Shown here one piece after another: positions 50,608 through 58,920 of a stretch of 64,000 nucleotides of DNA (positions within the stretch are counted from its first letter, which is position 1; every line of letters begins with the position of its first letter). The notes under the pieces were generated by a model, which saw nothing but the letters and a program-made list of their open reading frames with translations, was not told the DNA's origin and made no database searches. The position numbers and the translations under genes were made by a program. This DNA comes from Mycobacterium sp. (GTDB lineage Bacteria; Actinomycetota; Actinomycetes; Mycobacteriales; Mycobacteriaceae), in NCBI GenBank assembly GCA_020438845.1, contig JAGQTV010000028.1:79192-143191 (forward strand), in the 5' to 3' direction.

Positions 50608-53600
50608 ATGTTGGGGGAGTACCGCGTGATCGAACCAGGTCTCTACGAGCAGCTCCTCACCGAGGCGCTGCTCAGCGAACTCGAAACGCTGGACGGCAGT
50701 CTCAGACCCGACCGCCCTCTGCACACCGCCGAAGCCGCCGACCGGATCGCACTGCACCTGAGCCGTCGTATCCGGCGGACCCTAGACGCCGTCGGGGACA
50801 GCGACCGGGTCCAGGTGGGCATCGAGGTCGCCCGCGATCTGATCGCCAGGCTCGCGACGATCGTCGACTCCGAACTCGCCGAAGCGCCGGTGGAGCCTGG
50901 AACCGTCCTGCACGCGATCCTTCAGCGTCGGCCCGACGGCACCCCGCAGCCGATCGCCGAGCCGCTCATCCCGTTGCTGGACACCACCCTTTTGACCAAC
51001 GCTCCCGGCGAACCGGGGCTCCTGCACCAACTCGACGCCGAGATCGACTCCGCGGATGAGATCGACGTGCTCATGGCGTTCATTCGCCGCAGCGGCATCA
51101 ATCCGCTGATTTCGTCGCTGCGCCGGCACTGTGAAAACGGCAAGCCGCTGCGAATCCTCACCACCGTCTACACCGGCTCCACCGAGCAGGCCGCGCTCGA
51201 ACAGCTGACCGACCTCGGCGCACAGGTGCGCATCTCCTATGACGTCAGCACCACGCGGCTGCATGCCAAGGCGTGGATCTTCCACCGCCGCAGCGGCTTC
51301 TCGACCGCCTATGTCGGTTCCTCCAACCTCACTCATTCCGCACAGCTCACCGGACTGGAGTGGAATGTGCGGGCCTCGGCCGCACGTAACCCCGACATCC
51401 TCGACAAATTCGAGGCAGTCTTCGAGAGCTACTGGCAGAGCGCTGACTTCGTCCCCTTTGATGCCGAGGAGTTCGAGACTGAGAGCCGCCGCGCCGGCTC
51501 CGAGCACGACACCGGACCCAACGTCATCCTCAGCCCCATCGAGCTTCGACTGGAACCATTCCAGGAGCGGCTGCTGGAGAAGATCTCGCTGTCGCGCAGC
51601 CGTGGCTATCACCGCAATCTGCTCGTCGCCGCGACTGGCACCGGCAAGACCGTCATGGCCGCCGTGGACTACGCCAGGCTGCGCGACGACCTCCCGAGAG
51701 CGCGGCTGCTGTTTGTGGCGCACCGCAACGAAATCCTCGACCAGAGTTTGGCCATTTTCCGACACGCCATCCGCGACGCCTCGTTCGGCGAGAAGTGGAT
51801 CGGCGGGGCCCGACCGCAACACTTCGAGCATGTCTTCGCCTCGGTACAGAGCCTCAACGCCGCCAATCTCGAAGACCTCGCGCCTGATCACTTCGACGTC
51901 GTGGTCGTCGACGAGTTTCACCACGCCGCTGCCCCGTCGTACCGCAAGCTGCTTGACCACGTCGCACCCCGCGAACTGCTCGGCCTGACCGCGACACCCG
52001 AACGCAGCGACGACCTGTCGATCCTGCACTGGTTCGGCGACCGCATCGCCGCCGAGTTGCGACTGTGGGATGCCATCGACCAGCAGCGCCTTTGCCCCTT
52101 CATGTATTTCGGCATTCACGACGGCCTGGACCTCACCGACATCCCGTGGCGCCGCGGCCAGGGCTACGACGTCACGGCCCTCAGCAACCTGTACACCAGT
52201 ACCGACGCCTGGGCGCGGACGGTCGTGCAGGAAGTCACTCGCCTGGCCGACAGTCCCAGCACGATGCGGGCACTCGGTTTCTGCGTCAGCATCGAGCACG
52301 CCCAGTTCATGGCAGCGCACTTCACCAAGCACGGCCTTCCGTCCGTGGCGGTGTGGGGTGACAGTTCACGGGATGACCGGGAAGCAGCACTTAAAGACCT
52401 CGCCGCCGACCGGGTCCGCGTCGTGTTCTCGGTGGACTTGTTCAACGAGGGTGTCGATGTCCCCACGGTTGACACATTGCTGATGCTGCGGCCGACCGAA
52501 AGCCCGACGCTGTTTCTGCAGCAACTCGGCCGCGGACTGCGCCGCTCCAAGGACAAGAGCTTCTGCACGGTGTTGGACTTCGTCGGTACCCATCGGCGGG
52601 AATTCCGCTTCGACCGTCGCTACCGGGCCCTGCTCGGCGGCACCCGCCGCGATGTTGAACGCTCGGTGCAGCAAGGCTTTCCGTTCCTGCCCGCCGGGTG
52701 CTACATGCACCTGGACGCCAAAGCCTCCGAGATCGTCTTGGACAGCCTGCGCAACGCGATTCCGTCGCGGTGGCCGGCGCGGGTTGAGGAACTGCGGGTG
52801 GTGCACGCCAACTACCCCGACGTGACACTGTCGCGCTACCTCGAGGAATCCGGACTGGACCTGCCCGATGTGTACGACGGCAACCGGGGCTGGTCGGATC
52901 TGTGCCAAGCGGCCGGTGTCCCGGTGGCGCCGGCGGGCCCGCACGAGGCGCCGTTGCGCAAAGCACTTGGGCGGATGCTCCATGTCGACGACGATGAACG
53001 CATCGCGACCTACCGCGGCCTCCTGGAATCTTCGACGCCCCCCGACGTTGCGGCGATGACGGAGCGGGAACGTCGATTGGTTCGCATGCTCGTCGCCAGC
53101 ATCGGGGACCAAGTGCTTGCTAAGGAGCAGTCGCTGCAAAGCGGTGTCGATCTGCTCTGGGCACACCCTCAGGTCCGTGCCGAATTCGCGCAGCTTCTGG
53201 TCGAACTCGACGAGCGCGTCGACCACCTGCACGGCGACCTTCCCAAGCATCCCGACGTTCCGCTTCAGGTCCATGCGCGGTACTCACGTCTAGAGATTTT
53301 GGCGGCGTTCGGAAGTGGGGCGCAGGCGAAGACGCCGGACTGGCGCGAAGGTGTGCGGGAAGTGAAAGACGAGCGCGCCGACTTGCTGGCGTTCACCCTC
53401 GATAAGAGCAGTGGCAGCTTCTCACCGACCACCCGCTATCGCGACTATGCGATCAGCCCCAAGCTGATTCACTGGGAGAGCCAGTCGACCACCCGAGCCG
53501 ACAGCGAGACCGGTCTGCGCTATCGCAACCATGAACGCCTGGGGCGTTCGATCATGCTGTTCACCCGTCTGCGGGCCGAGGATCGCGCGTTCTGGTTCCT

Positions 53601-53715
53601 CGGTCCCGCCACCTACCGCGGACACGTCGGGGAGAAGCCGATGGCCATCACCTGGGAGTTGCAGACGCCGTTGCCGGGGGATCTGTATCAGTCGTTCGCT
53701 GCGGCGGTGGCGTGA
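50608..53715 (+). CDS. PLD-nuclease/DEAD-helicase fusion with DUF3427
   Basis: 1035 residues from ATG 50608 (GAGGGG upstream). Domain order: an N-terminal region, a phospholipase D-type nuclease with HAKAWIF and GSSNLT (~219-240), a superfamily 2 helicase with Walker A ATGTGKT (~343), DEFHH (~435) and a motif VI QQLGRGLRRSKDKS, then a long C-terminal DUF3427 part (~700-1035). Such single-chain PLD-SF2-DUF3427 proteins occur sporadically in bacteria, often in variable regions, and are proposed to act on foreign or damaged DNA. The divergent HNH gene supports this. Confidence 0.9.
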   Translation: MLGEYRVIEPGLYEQLLTEALLSELETLDGSLRPDRPLHTAEAADRIALHLSRRIRRTLDAVGDSDRVQVGIEVARDLIARLATIVDSELAEAPVEPGTVLHAILQRRPDGTPQPIAEPLIPLLDTTLLTNAPGEPGLLHQLDAEIDSADEIDVLMAFIRRSGINPLISSLRRHCENGKPLRILTTVYTGSTEQAALEQLTDLGAQVRISYDVSTTRLHAKAWIFHRRSGFSTAYVGSSNLTHSAQLTGLEWNVRASAARNPDILDKFEAVFESYWQSADFVPFDAEEFETESRRAGSEHDTGPNVILSPIELRLEPFQERLLEKISLSRSRGYHRNLLVAATGTGKTVMAAVDYARLRDDLPRARLLFVAHRNEILDQSLAIFRHAIRDASFGEKWIGGARPQHFEHVFASVQSLNAANLEDLAPDHFDVVVVDEFHHAAAPSYRKLLDHVAPRELLGLTATPERSDDLSILHWFGDRIAAELRLWDAIDQQRLCPFMYFGIHDGLDLTDIPWRRGQGYDVTALSNLYTSTDAWARTVVQEVTRLADSPSTMRALGFCVSIEHAQFMAAHFTKHGLPSVAVWGDSSRDDREAALKDLAADRVRVVFSVDLFNEGVDVPTVDTLLMLRPTESPTLFLQQLGRGLRRSKDKSFCTVLDFVGTHRREFRFDRRYRALLGGTRRDVERSVQQGFPFLPAGCYMHLDAKASEIVLDSLRNAIPSRWPARVEELRVVHANYPDVTLSRYLEESGLDLPDVYDGNRGWSDLCQAAGVPVAPAGPHEAPLRKALGRMLHVDDDERIATYRGLLESSTPPDVAAMTERERRLVRMLVASIGDQVLAKEQSLQSGVDLLWAHPQVRAEFAQLLVELDERVDHLHGDLPKHPDVPLQVHARYSRLEILAAFGSGAQAKTPDWREGVREVKDERADLLAFTLDKSSGSFSPTTRYRDYAISPKLIHWESQSTTRADSETGLRYRNHERLGRSIMLFTRLRAEDRAFWFLGPATYRGHVGEKPMAITWELQTPLPGDLYQSFAAAVA

Positions 53716-53736
53716 CGCGCGATGCCGTGGCCCGAG

Positions 53737-53946
53737 CTATGAGTCGGTGCCCGGTCCAGTTGTGGCTGACTGGCGAAGAATCCGCCGCAGTTCCGCTCTG
53801 CTTGACCAGTTGTCGAACTCAGTAGGGGACAGCTGGTAGTCGCGGGCGACGTCCCTTTTGCGGCGGCCTTCGATGACGACGGCGGTGATGACGAGCTGGG
53901 CCTTGAAGCCAGACACTTGTCCCCGCTACCAGCGAAAATGATTTTT
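53737..53946 (-). mobile_element. degenerate IS481-family transposase remnant
   Basis: Reading the minus strand from GTG 53916, the peptide KAQLVITAVVIEGRRKRDVAR and DYQLSPTEFDNW resembles the N-terminal HTH of IS481 transposases. It runs off into unrelated sequence and stops at 53737. The AT-rich end (ctaccagcgaaaatgatttttt) may be the IS terminus. No catalytic DDE part remains. Confidence 0.65.
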
Positions 53947-53966
53947 TGGTTCGATATAGTGCGCGG

Positions 53967-55217
53967 ATGCCCGTAGCACGGTCCGGCCACCGGCTGATGT
54001 TGAGCGTTTTCCTGGCGTGGGTCATGTTGGTTTGCGGCGCGCCTGCTCCGGTGTCGGCGGCTCCGTCCGCGGCAGGCGTGCGGCCGGGCATCGAGGTCTT
54101 CCTCAGTGACGTGCCGGATGCCCTACGCGGCAAACGGGTCGGCCTGATCACCAACAACACCGGCGTCGACCGGTCGGGTAGCTCGGACATCGATCTGATC
54201 GCCCAGGACGACGACCTGACACTAGTGGCCCTGCTGGCGCCGGAACACGGTATCCGCGGCACCGCCGAGGCGGGTGTCACTGTCGCCGATGGCGTCGACG
54301 CGAAGACTGGCCTGCCGGTCTACTCCCTCTATGCGGCGCAAGGGCACAGCCCGACTCCGGAGATGCTGAAGGACGTGGACGTCCTGGTCTATGACCTTCA
54401 GGAGGTCGGCGGACGCACCTGGACCTACGTGTCGACCATGGCGCTGTCTATGCAGGCCGCGGCGCGCAAGGGCATCCCGTTCGTCGTTCTCGACCGGCCG
54501 AATCCGATCGGCGGCGACATCGTGGAGGGCGCCCTGCTGGACCCGGCCTTCTCGTCGTTCATCGGCATGTACCCGATTCCCGCGCGGCACGGCATGACGG
54601 TCGGCGAGCTGGCCACGCTGTTCAACCGGCAGCAGGGTATCGGCGCGAACCTGACCGTCGTTCCGGCGCAGGGGTGGCACCGCGGGCAGTGGTTCGACCA
54701 GACGGGTCTGCCCTGGGTGAACCCGTCGCCCAACCTGCGATCTCTGGCGGCCCTGGCGAGCTACCCCGGCACGGTGTACTTCGAGGGCACCAATCTCTCG
54801 GAGGGTCGCGGCACCGACCGGCCCTTCGAGCAGATTGGGGCGCCGTGGCTGGACGCAGCGGCGGTGGTCGCGACGATGAACGCGATGGGCTTGCCGGGCA
54901 TCGCCTTTCAGGCCGTCACCATCCCGGTCGCCGACACCGCCGCCAAGTTTCCCGGACAGACCATCCCGGCTGTCCGGCTGGCCATCACCGATCGGCAGGC
55001 ATACCGACCGGTCCGCACGGCGCTGCTGCTCATTGACACGATCCGCAAACAGCATCCCGGGGACTTCGCCTGGGAGCCGTCGATCGACGCGCTCACCGGA
55101 TCAGATCGGGTGCGCCAGGCGATCAACGGCGATCGACTCGCGCCGCTGCTGGCTGATTGGGACGGGGCGGCCGCCCAGTTCCGCGCAAGCCGGGCGGGGT
55201 ACCTGCTGTACAGCTGA
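53967..55217 (+). CDS. NamZ-like exo-beta-N-acetylmuramidase (DUF1343), secreted
   Basis: 416 residues from ATG 53967. A TATAGT -10 ends six bases before the ATG, so the message may be leaderless. Signal peptide to about residue 31 (LMLSVFLAWVMLVCGAPAPVSAA). DUF1343 signatures: GKRVGLITNNTGVDRSG, LLAPEHGIRG, YSLYAAQGHSPTPEML, DVLVYDLQEVGGRTWTYVSTM, DRPNPIGGDIVEG, YPIPARHGMTVGELA, FEGTNLSEGRGTDRPFEQIGAPW. NamZ enzymes release terminal MurNAc from peptidoglycan fragments. The protein looks intact and is placed beside the IS481 remnant. Confidence 0.92.
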   Translation: MPVARSGHRLMLSVFLAWVMLVCGAPAPVSAAPSAAGVRPGIEVFLSDVPDALRGKRVGLITNNTGVDRSGSSDIDLIAQDDDLTLVALLAPEHGIRGTAEAGVTVADGVDAKTGLPVYSLYAAQGHSPTPEMLKDVDVLVYDLQEVGGRTWTYVSTMALSMQAAARKGIPFVVLDRPNPIGGDIVEGALLDPAFSSFIGMYPIPARHGMTVGELATLFNRQQGIGANLTVVPAQGWHRGQWFDQTGLPWVNPSPNLRSLAALASYPGTVYFEGTNLSEGRGTDRPFEQIGAPWLDAAAVVATMNAMGLPGIAFQAVTIPVADTAAKFPGQTIPAVRLAITDRQAYRPVRTALLLIDTIRKQHPGDFAWEPSIDALTGSDRVRQAINGDRLAPLLADWDGAAAQFRASRAGYLLYS

Positions 55218-55221
55218 ACCG

Positions 55222-55752
55222 TCACATCGTGTGTAGGTCCAGGCGCGACGCGATTGCCTTCAACGGCAGGAAGAGATGAAGCGGGTCCACGGGAGACTGG
55301 ATGAACTCGGCATGATGACAGTAAAAAGCCCGGGCCTCGTCATCGCGCGCGTGGACTAAAAGTGCTGGGGCTGCGACGGATTCAGAGAGCAGCAGCACCC
55401 GCTGCATTGCGTCCCGAAGAAGCCCCCAACCCAGTCCTCGCCCGTGCCACTCTCGGTCAACGGCGAGGCGTGCCAATAGGAAACAGGGCACTGCGTTGGG
55501 TGCGCCTTTGGCGATCAACCCCGGCGCGGCGTCCCGCTCGTATCCGGCGACGGTGATCGCGTAGTAGCCGACAACTCGGTTGTCTCCGACGGTGGTGACG
55601 TATGTCGTTGCGTGGCGAGCCCGCTGGTCCTGCCAGCTGTACTTCTGCAGCCATTCATCGAGTTCACGTTCGCCGGAGTGAAAGCTGGCTCGGTCGTCGG
55701 CGCTGGTGAGCTTCCGCGGGGTCCTCGGCCTCGTCCCGGGCGGCTGAGTCAA
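55222..55752 (-). CDS. GNAT acetyltransferase toxin (TacT-like)
   Basis: 176 residues, TTG start overlapping the antitoxin stop (TTGA). GNAT motifs: NRVVGYYAITVAG, LLARLAVDREWHGRGLGWGLLRDAM (acetyl-CoA loop with R/Q-x-x-G-x-G/A as HGRGLG) and late HARDDEARAFYCHHAEF. In TacT-type modules the toxin acetylates charged tRNA. The paired DUF1778-type antitoxin is upstream. Confidence 0.9.
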   Translation of the reverse strand: MTQPPGTRPRTPRKLTSADDRASFHSGERELDEWLQKYSWQDQRARHATTYVTTVGDNRVVGYYAITVAGYERDAAPGLIAKGAPNAVPCFLLARLAVDREWHGRGLGWGLLRDAMQRVLLLSESVAAPALLVHARDDEARAFYCHHAEFIQSPVDPLHLFLPLKAIASRLDLHTM

Positions 55753-56045
55753 GCATCGCCCTCATCGAAGGGGCTCTCTCGCCGGAACAGGCGATCGAGT
55801 TTGGGCATGGGTTTCAGCGGAGCGTCGAGCAGTCGTTCGAACTCGGCCCACTGCTGGTCGTCGGCAACGAACCATTGCCGGTCGGCGAGAACCCGTTGGG
55901 CACTCTCCAGGACGCTGTCGAGAATGAAGTCCGTGATTGTGCTGTCGCTGGCCTCGGCGGCACGGCGGATCATCAGCTCCTGATGCGCGCTGGCTCGAAA
56001 GTTCAGACGCTGGTCACGGCTGGTTTTGGTCTTGTTCTTGTCCAT
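55749..56045 (-). CDS. DUF1778/RHH antitoxin of the GNAT module
   Basis: 98 residues from ATG 56045. RDQRLNFRASAHQELMIRRAAEASDSTITDFILDSV is the ribbon-helix-helix domain; the C-terminal RQWFVADDQQWAEFERLLDAPLKP is the toxin-binding motif usual for DUF1778. A palindrome just upstream is a likely operator. Confidence 0.9.
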   Translation of the reverse strand: MDKNKTKTSRDQRLNFRASAHQELMIRRAAEASDSTITDFILDSVLESAQRVLADRQWFVADDQQWAEFERLLDAPLKPMPKLDRLFRRESPFDEGDA

Positions 56046-56061
56046 GGCCGCCTCACCTCGG

Positions 56062-56080
56062 GTACGTACACCGTACATAC
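56062..56080. promoter_or_regulatory. candidate operator of the RHH-GNAT module
   Basis: GTACGTAC and GTACATAC form an inverted repeat with a three-base spacer (56062-56080), 17 bases upstream of the antitoxin start. Typical size and place for RHH autoregulation. Confidence 0.5.
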
Positions 56081-56192
56081 GCCGGGATCGAGAGCGCAAT
56101 GGGTCGGGCATGTAGCCGAACGTATCGGGATGTTGACGAACAGTCCTGCCCGAAGGTCCATCGGCTGTGGACAATCCAACGGGAGATGCCGG

Positions 56193-56896
56193 CTACCTCA
56201 CCCCCAACCGCGCCTGCTCAGCCCGCACCAACTCATCCTGGGAGGGCTGCCGATCCGACCACGACGCGTCCACCGCATCCGCGTGGGTTTCCTTGGCGTA
56301 GCTCTCGCGGGCGTACTGATCGAACAGTCCGGCCTTGCGCAGCAATACTTCTCGCATCGGCTCGTCGATGCTGCCCTTGGCCAGGATGCGGTGCACCTGC
56401 ACTGTGCGCACCTGGCCCATCCGGTGCGCGCGGGCGATGGCCTGTGCTTCGGTGCTGGGCTTCCACTGCGGTTCGGCGATGATCACCACCGAGGCGGCTT
56501 GGATGTTGAGTCCGACGCCGCCGGCCTCGATCTGGGACAGCAGCACAGCGCTGCCGGGGTGCGCGGTGAACTCGTCGACCAGGGCTTGGCAGGCGGCGCT
56601 GCTCATCGCTCCGGTCAACGGGCCGAAGACCGTCCCGGGTAGCGACCCGCCAATGACGTCAAGAACTTTCAGGAAGTACGAGAACACAATGACTTTGGCG
56701 CCGTTGTCCTCTGCTTCCTCGACGAGTTCCACCAGGCGCTCCAACTTGGCGGACTGGTCCCGCGACCCGCTGAGGTATTGCCCCGGCCGTCGATGACGGC
56801 GTTGACCTGGGTGCTGATGTCGGCCCGCAGACGGTCGATGCTCGCCAGGGTCTGCTCGGCGTGCGCCAGGAGGCCGAAGAGTCCGGCCCTGTCCAT
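56193..56896 (-). pseudogene. truncated, frameshifted SNF2-family helicase
   Basis: The C-terminal SF2 helicase lobe is readable: AKVIVFSYFLKVLDVIGG, LLSQIEAGGVGLNIQAASVVIIAEPQWKPS and ARAHRMGQVRTVQVHRILAKG, the SNF2 motif V/VI pattern, ending QARLGVR. Upstream the frame breaks near 56785: MDRAGLFGLLAHAEQTLASID continues from 56896 in one frame to GRG, then GQYLSGSRDQSAKLERLV continues in another. The N-terminal ATPase lobe with Walker A is missing altogether. A decayed remnant, possibly of a defence helicase. Confidence 0.75.
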
Positions 56897-57022
56897 GAAA
56901 TCCCCCCGTCACTCGCCCCGGAGTTTAGACACTCTCCGTCAGGCCGCGTCCGCGATGATCTGCTGGCCAACCCGAAGTCGTCGGTGTTGAGTTTCACAGC
57001 TCAGGCCGGTGCTTCACGCCAC

Positions 57023-57454
57023 CTACGCACCGAGAACCCGGCGCAGACCGGCGGCGGCACGGTCACCGATCTGACGGAACATCAGCCGCAGACCCAGGTC
57101 GCCGACGCGCAGCACGCCATTCAAGCGGAGATCCGCGTCGTAGGTGACCACTGATCCGGTGCCGTCCGGCTCGACGGTGATCCGGTCGATCGACGTGAAA
57201 ACGGTGCTGCGGGCCACCACGAGGAGGTTGCACGGGGCGTCGTACTCCTCGGTGACGTACCGCAAGGTCAGGTCGCGGCCTACACCGGCGACGGTGACGT
57301 CGAAGACGTTGTCCGGGCCGCCGCCCGAGCCCTTCACCTGCTTGACAGCCTTCACCCCGGGATCCCACTCGGCGAAGTTGCGGAGGTCGGCCATGTAGGC
57401 GAACGCCTCCTGCGGAGTCTTCGCGGTCTTCACCGTTGTCACATAGCGCGCCAT
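57023..57454 (-). CDS. SRPBCC family (START-like) protein
   Basis: 143 residues, ATG start with GGAAGGGG upstream. RYVTTVKTAKTPQEAFAYMADLRNFAEWDPGVKAVKQV is the usual start of Bet v1-like polyketide cyclase/SRPBCC proteins; RLMFRQIGDRAAAGLRRVL is the C-terminal helix. It likely binds a small hydrophobic ligand. Confidence 0.85.
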   Translation of the reverse strand: MARYVTTVKTAKTPQEAFAYMADLRNFAEWDPGVKAVKQVKGSGGGPDNVFDVTVAGVGRDLTLRYVTEEYDAPCNLLVVARSTVFTSIDRITVEPDGTGSVVTYDADLRLNGVLRVGDLGLRLMFRQIGDRAAAGLRRVLGA

Positions 57455-57574
57455 CGCCGCCCCTTCCGGTGACGTCCAGTGTGCGCCCGTCCCGGACTTC
57501 GTCCCCACCCGACCCCGCTGGACATCCCGACCCAGCTGGGCATCAGGGTGTGAACCGAGAGGACATCCGAGGCC

Positions 57575-57964
57575 TCAGGTGCGGTCTGTGGTGCCGTCGG
57601 ACACGGCGATCCGTGCGAGCTTCGCCGCGATTGTGTTGACGGTGTCCAACTCGCGGGTCGCCACCGCGATGATCAACTCGAAGCGCTCGTCTTGGCTGGC
57701 GGCGATACAGTAGCGGTTCAATCCGTAGAACAGCCGGGTCGCCGCCCATGCGGTGCGCTTGTTGCCATCTGCCAGAGCGTGATTGGTGGCCAGGGATTGC
57801 AGCAGGGCGGCCGCCTTCTGATGAATGGTGGGATAGGCGTCCTCGCCGAACACCGACGCTTGCGGGCGGGCCAACGCGGACTCGACCAGTCCGTAGTCGG
57901 CGATGGTGAACCCGGCCCGGGCGGTCAACGCAAGCACATCATCGAGCGCCAGATACTCGATCAC
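57575..57964 (-). CDS. doc: Doc/Fic-type toxin
   Basis: 129 residues, GTG overlapping the antitoxin stop (GTGA). Fic motif HALADGNKRTAWAA, with the catalytic His and the GN-K-R anion loop, is complete. Doc proteins inactivate EF-Tu by phosphorylation. Partner antitoxin precedes. Confidence 0.9.
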   Translation of the reverse strand: MIEYLALDDVLALTARAGFTIADYGLVESALARPQASVFGEDAYPTIHQKAAALLQSLATNHALADGNKRTAWAATRLFYGLNRYCIAASQDERFELIIAVATRELDTVNTIAAKLARIAVSDGTTDRT

Positions 57965-58161
57965 GCGTCGGCAAGACGGCGGAACAGCTCAGCGTCCTCG
58001 GTGAAGATCTGTTCGATGATCTCGTCGCGACGTTGCGCACGCCGATCGACGTACTCGTCGATGGCTTTAAGCGCAACCGCCTGCATCGAGACACCCTCAC
58101 GTTCAGCGGTGGCACGCAGTTTTGCAGTCTGCTCTTCGCTGAGCCGCAGCGTCATGGCCAT
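57961..58161 (-). CDS. RHH-type antitoxin of the Doc module
   Basis: 66 residues from ATG 58161 (an ATG two codons later is possible). TLRLSEEQTAKLRATAEREGVSMQAVALKAIDEYVDRR is ribbon-helix-helix; the C-terminal IIEQIFTEDAELFRRLADA is the region that wraps the toxin. An unusual partner, since Phd is the classical antitoxin of Doc. Confidence 0.85.
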   Translation of the reverse strand: MAMTLRLSEEQTAKLRATAEREGVSMQAVALKAIDEYVDRRAQRRDEIIEQIFTEDAELFRRLADA

Positions 58162-58169
58162 GAACTCAT

Positions 58170-58185
58170 GATACCAATCGGTATC
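58170..58185. promoter_or_regulatory. candidate operator of the RHH-Doc module
   Basis: GATACC and GGTATC are perfect inverted arms with a four-base AATC spacer, 9 bases upstream of the antitoxin start. A typical site for RHH autoregulation. Confidence 0.6.
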
Positions 58186-58308
58186 AAATCCGGTGCGCCA
58201 CGTTCAGACCCAACGCTGACCACCATCGCGCGGGCGGCGTTGTCGCTGGTGGGATTCACCGTGCTGGGATTCACCGTGGCGAGTTGTCTGCCCGTTACGC
58301 TCGTCAGC

Positions 58309-58800
58309 GTGACTCCTGCGGCCACCCCGGCGATCGCGGCTCTGGTCGCGGCCGGTGTCGCCCATGAGGTGCTGACCTACCACCACGATGCGCGATCTGC
58401 GTCGTACGGCGAGGAAGCGGTCGCGGCGCTCGCCGGCTTCAATGGTGTTGTACCCGAACAGATTCTCAAGACGCTGATCGTCTCCGGACCGTCGGGGCTG
58501 GCGGTTGCGGTGCTGCCGGTGCCCTGGAAGCTCTCGCTCAAAGCCGTCGCGGCGGCGTTGGGGTGGCCCAAGGCGACGATGGCCGAACGAAGCGCCGCCG
58601 AGCGCTCGACCGGCTACGTGCTCGGTGGTATCTCCCCGTTGGGCCAGCGCAGAAAGCTACCGACGGTTGTCGACGACTCTGCGCTGAGGTTCGACCGTGT
58701 GCTCTGCAGCGCGGGTAGACGGGGTTGGGATCTGGCGCTGGAACCCCACGACCTGACGCGCCTGACCCGTGCCGTCGTCGCGAACATCCGGTCCGTCTGA
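58309..58800 (+). CDS. ybaK: YbaK/EbsC-type Cys-tRNA(Pro) deacylase
   Basis: 163 residues from GTG 58309, the usual length. A TACGCT hexamer seven bases before it fits a leaderless start. YbaK features: TPAIAALVAAGVAHEVLTY, PEQILKTLIV, WKLSLKAVAAALG, MAERSAAERSTGYVLGGISPLGQRRKLPTVVD. The family hydrolyses mischarged Cys-tRNA-Pro. The enlarged reading frame toward 58033 is not supported. Confidence 0.92.
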   Translation: MTPAATPAIAALVAAGVAHEVLTYHHDARSASYGEEAVAALAGFNGVVPEQILKTLIVSGPSGLAVAVLPVPWKLSLKAVAAALGWPKATMAERSAAERSTGYVLGGISPLGQRRKLPTVVDDSALRFDRVLCSAGRRGWDLALEPHDLTRLTRAVVANIRSV

Positions 58801-58830
58801 TCCGTTGATCACCGTTCGAGGGCAAGGGCG

Positions 58831-58874
58831 CCTTCGGGAACTTGATATCGCCGGCGATATCAAGTTTCGAGACG
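58831..58874. repeat. 44-bp palindromic repeat, copy C (between convergent genes)
   Basis: The inner AACTTGATATCGCC is perfectly mirrored around the centre 58852/58853 (28 bases), with weaker outer arms (right outer arm TTTCGAGACG matches the TCGAAA element of copy A). It lies between the ybaK stop (58800) and the Acg-like stop (58921). Confidence 0.85.
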
Positions 58875-58920
58875 TCCATGTACTAGCTGACGAGCTGCAT
58901 CCGACAAGACGTCGCGTGGA

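Noticed and set aside
58033-58308. N-terminal extension of YbaK
   Set aside because: It overlaps the divergent antitoxin gene antisense and the protein would exceed the usual 160 residues; GTG 58309 gives the family length.
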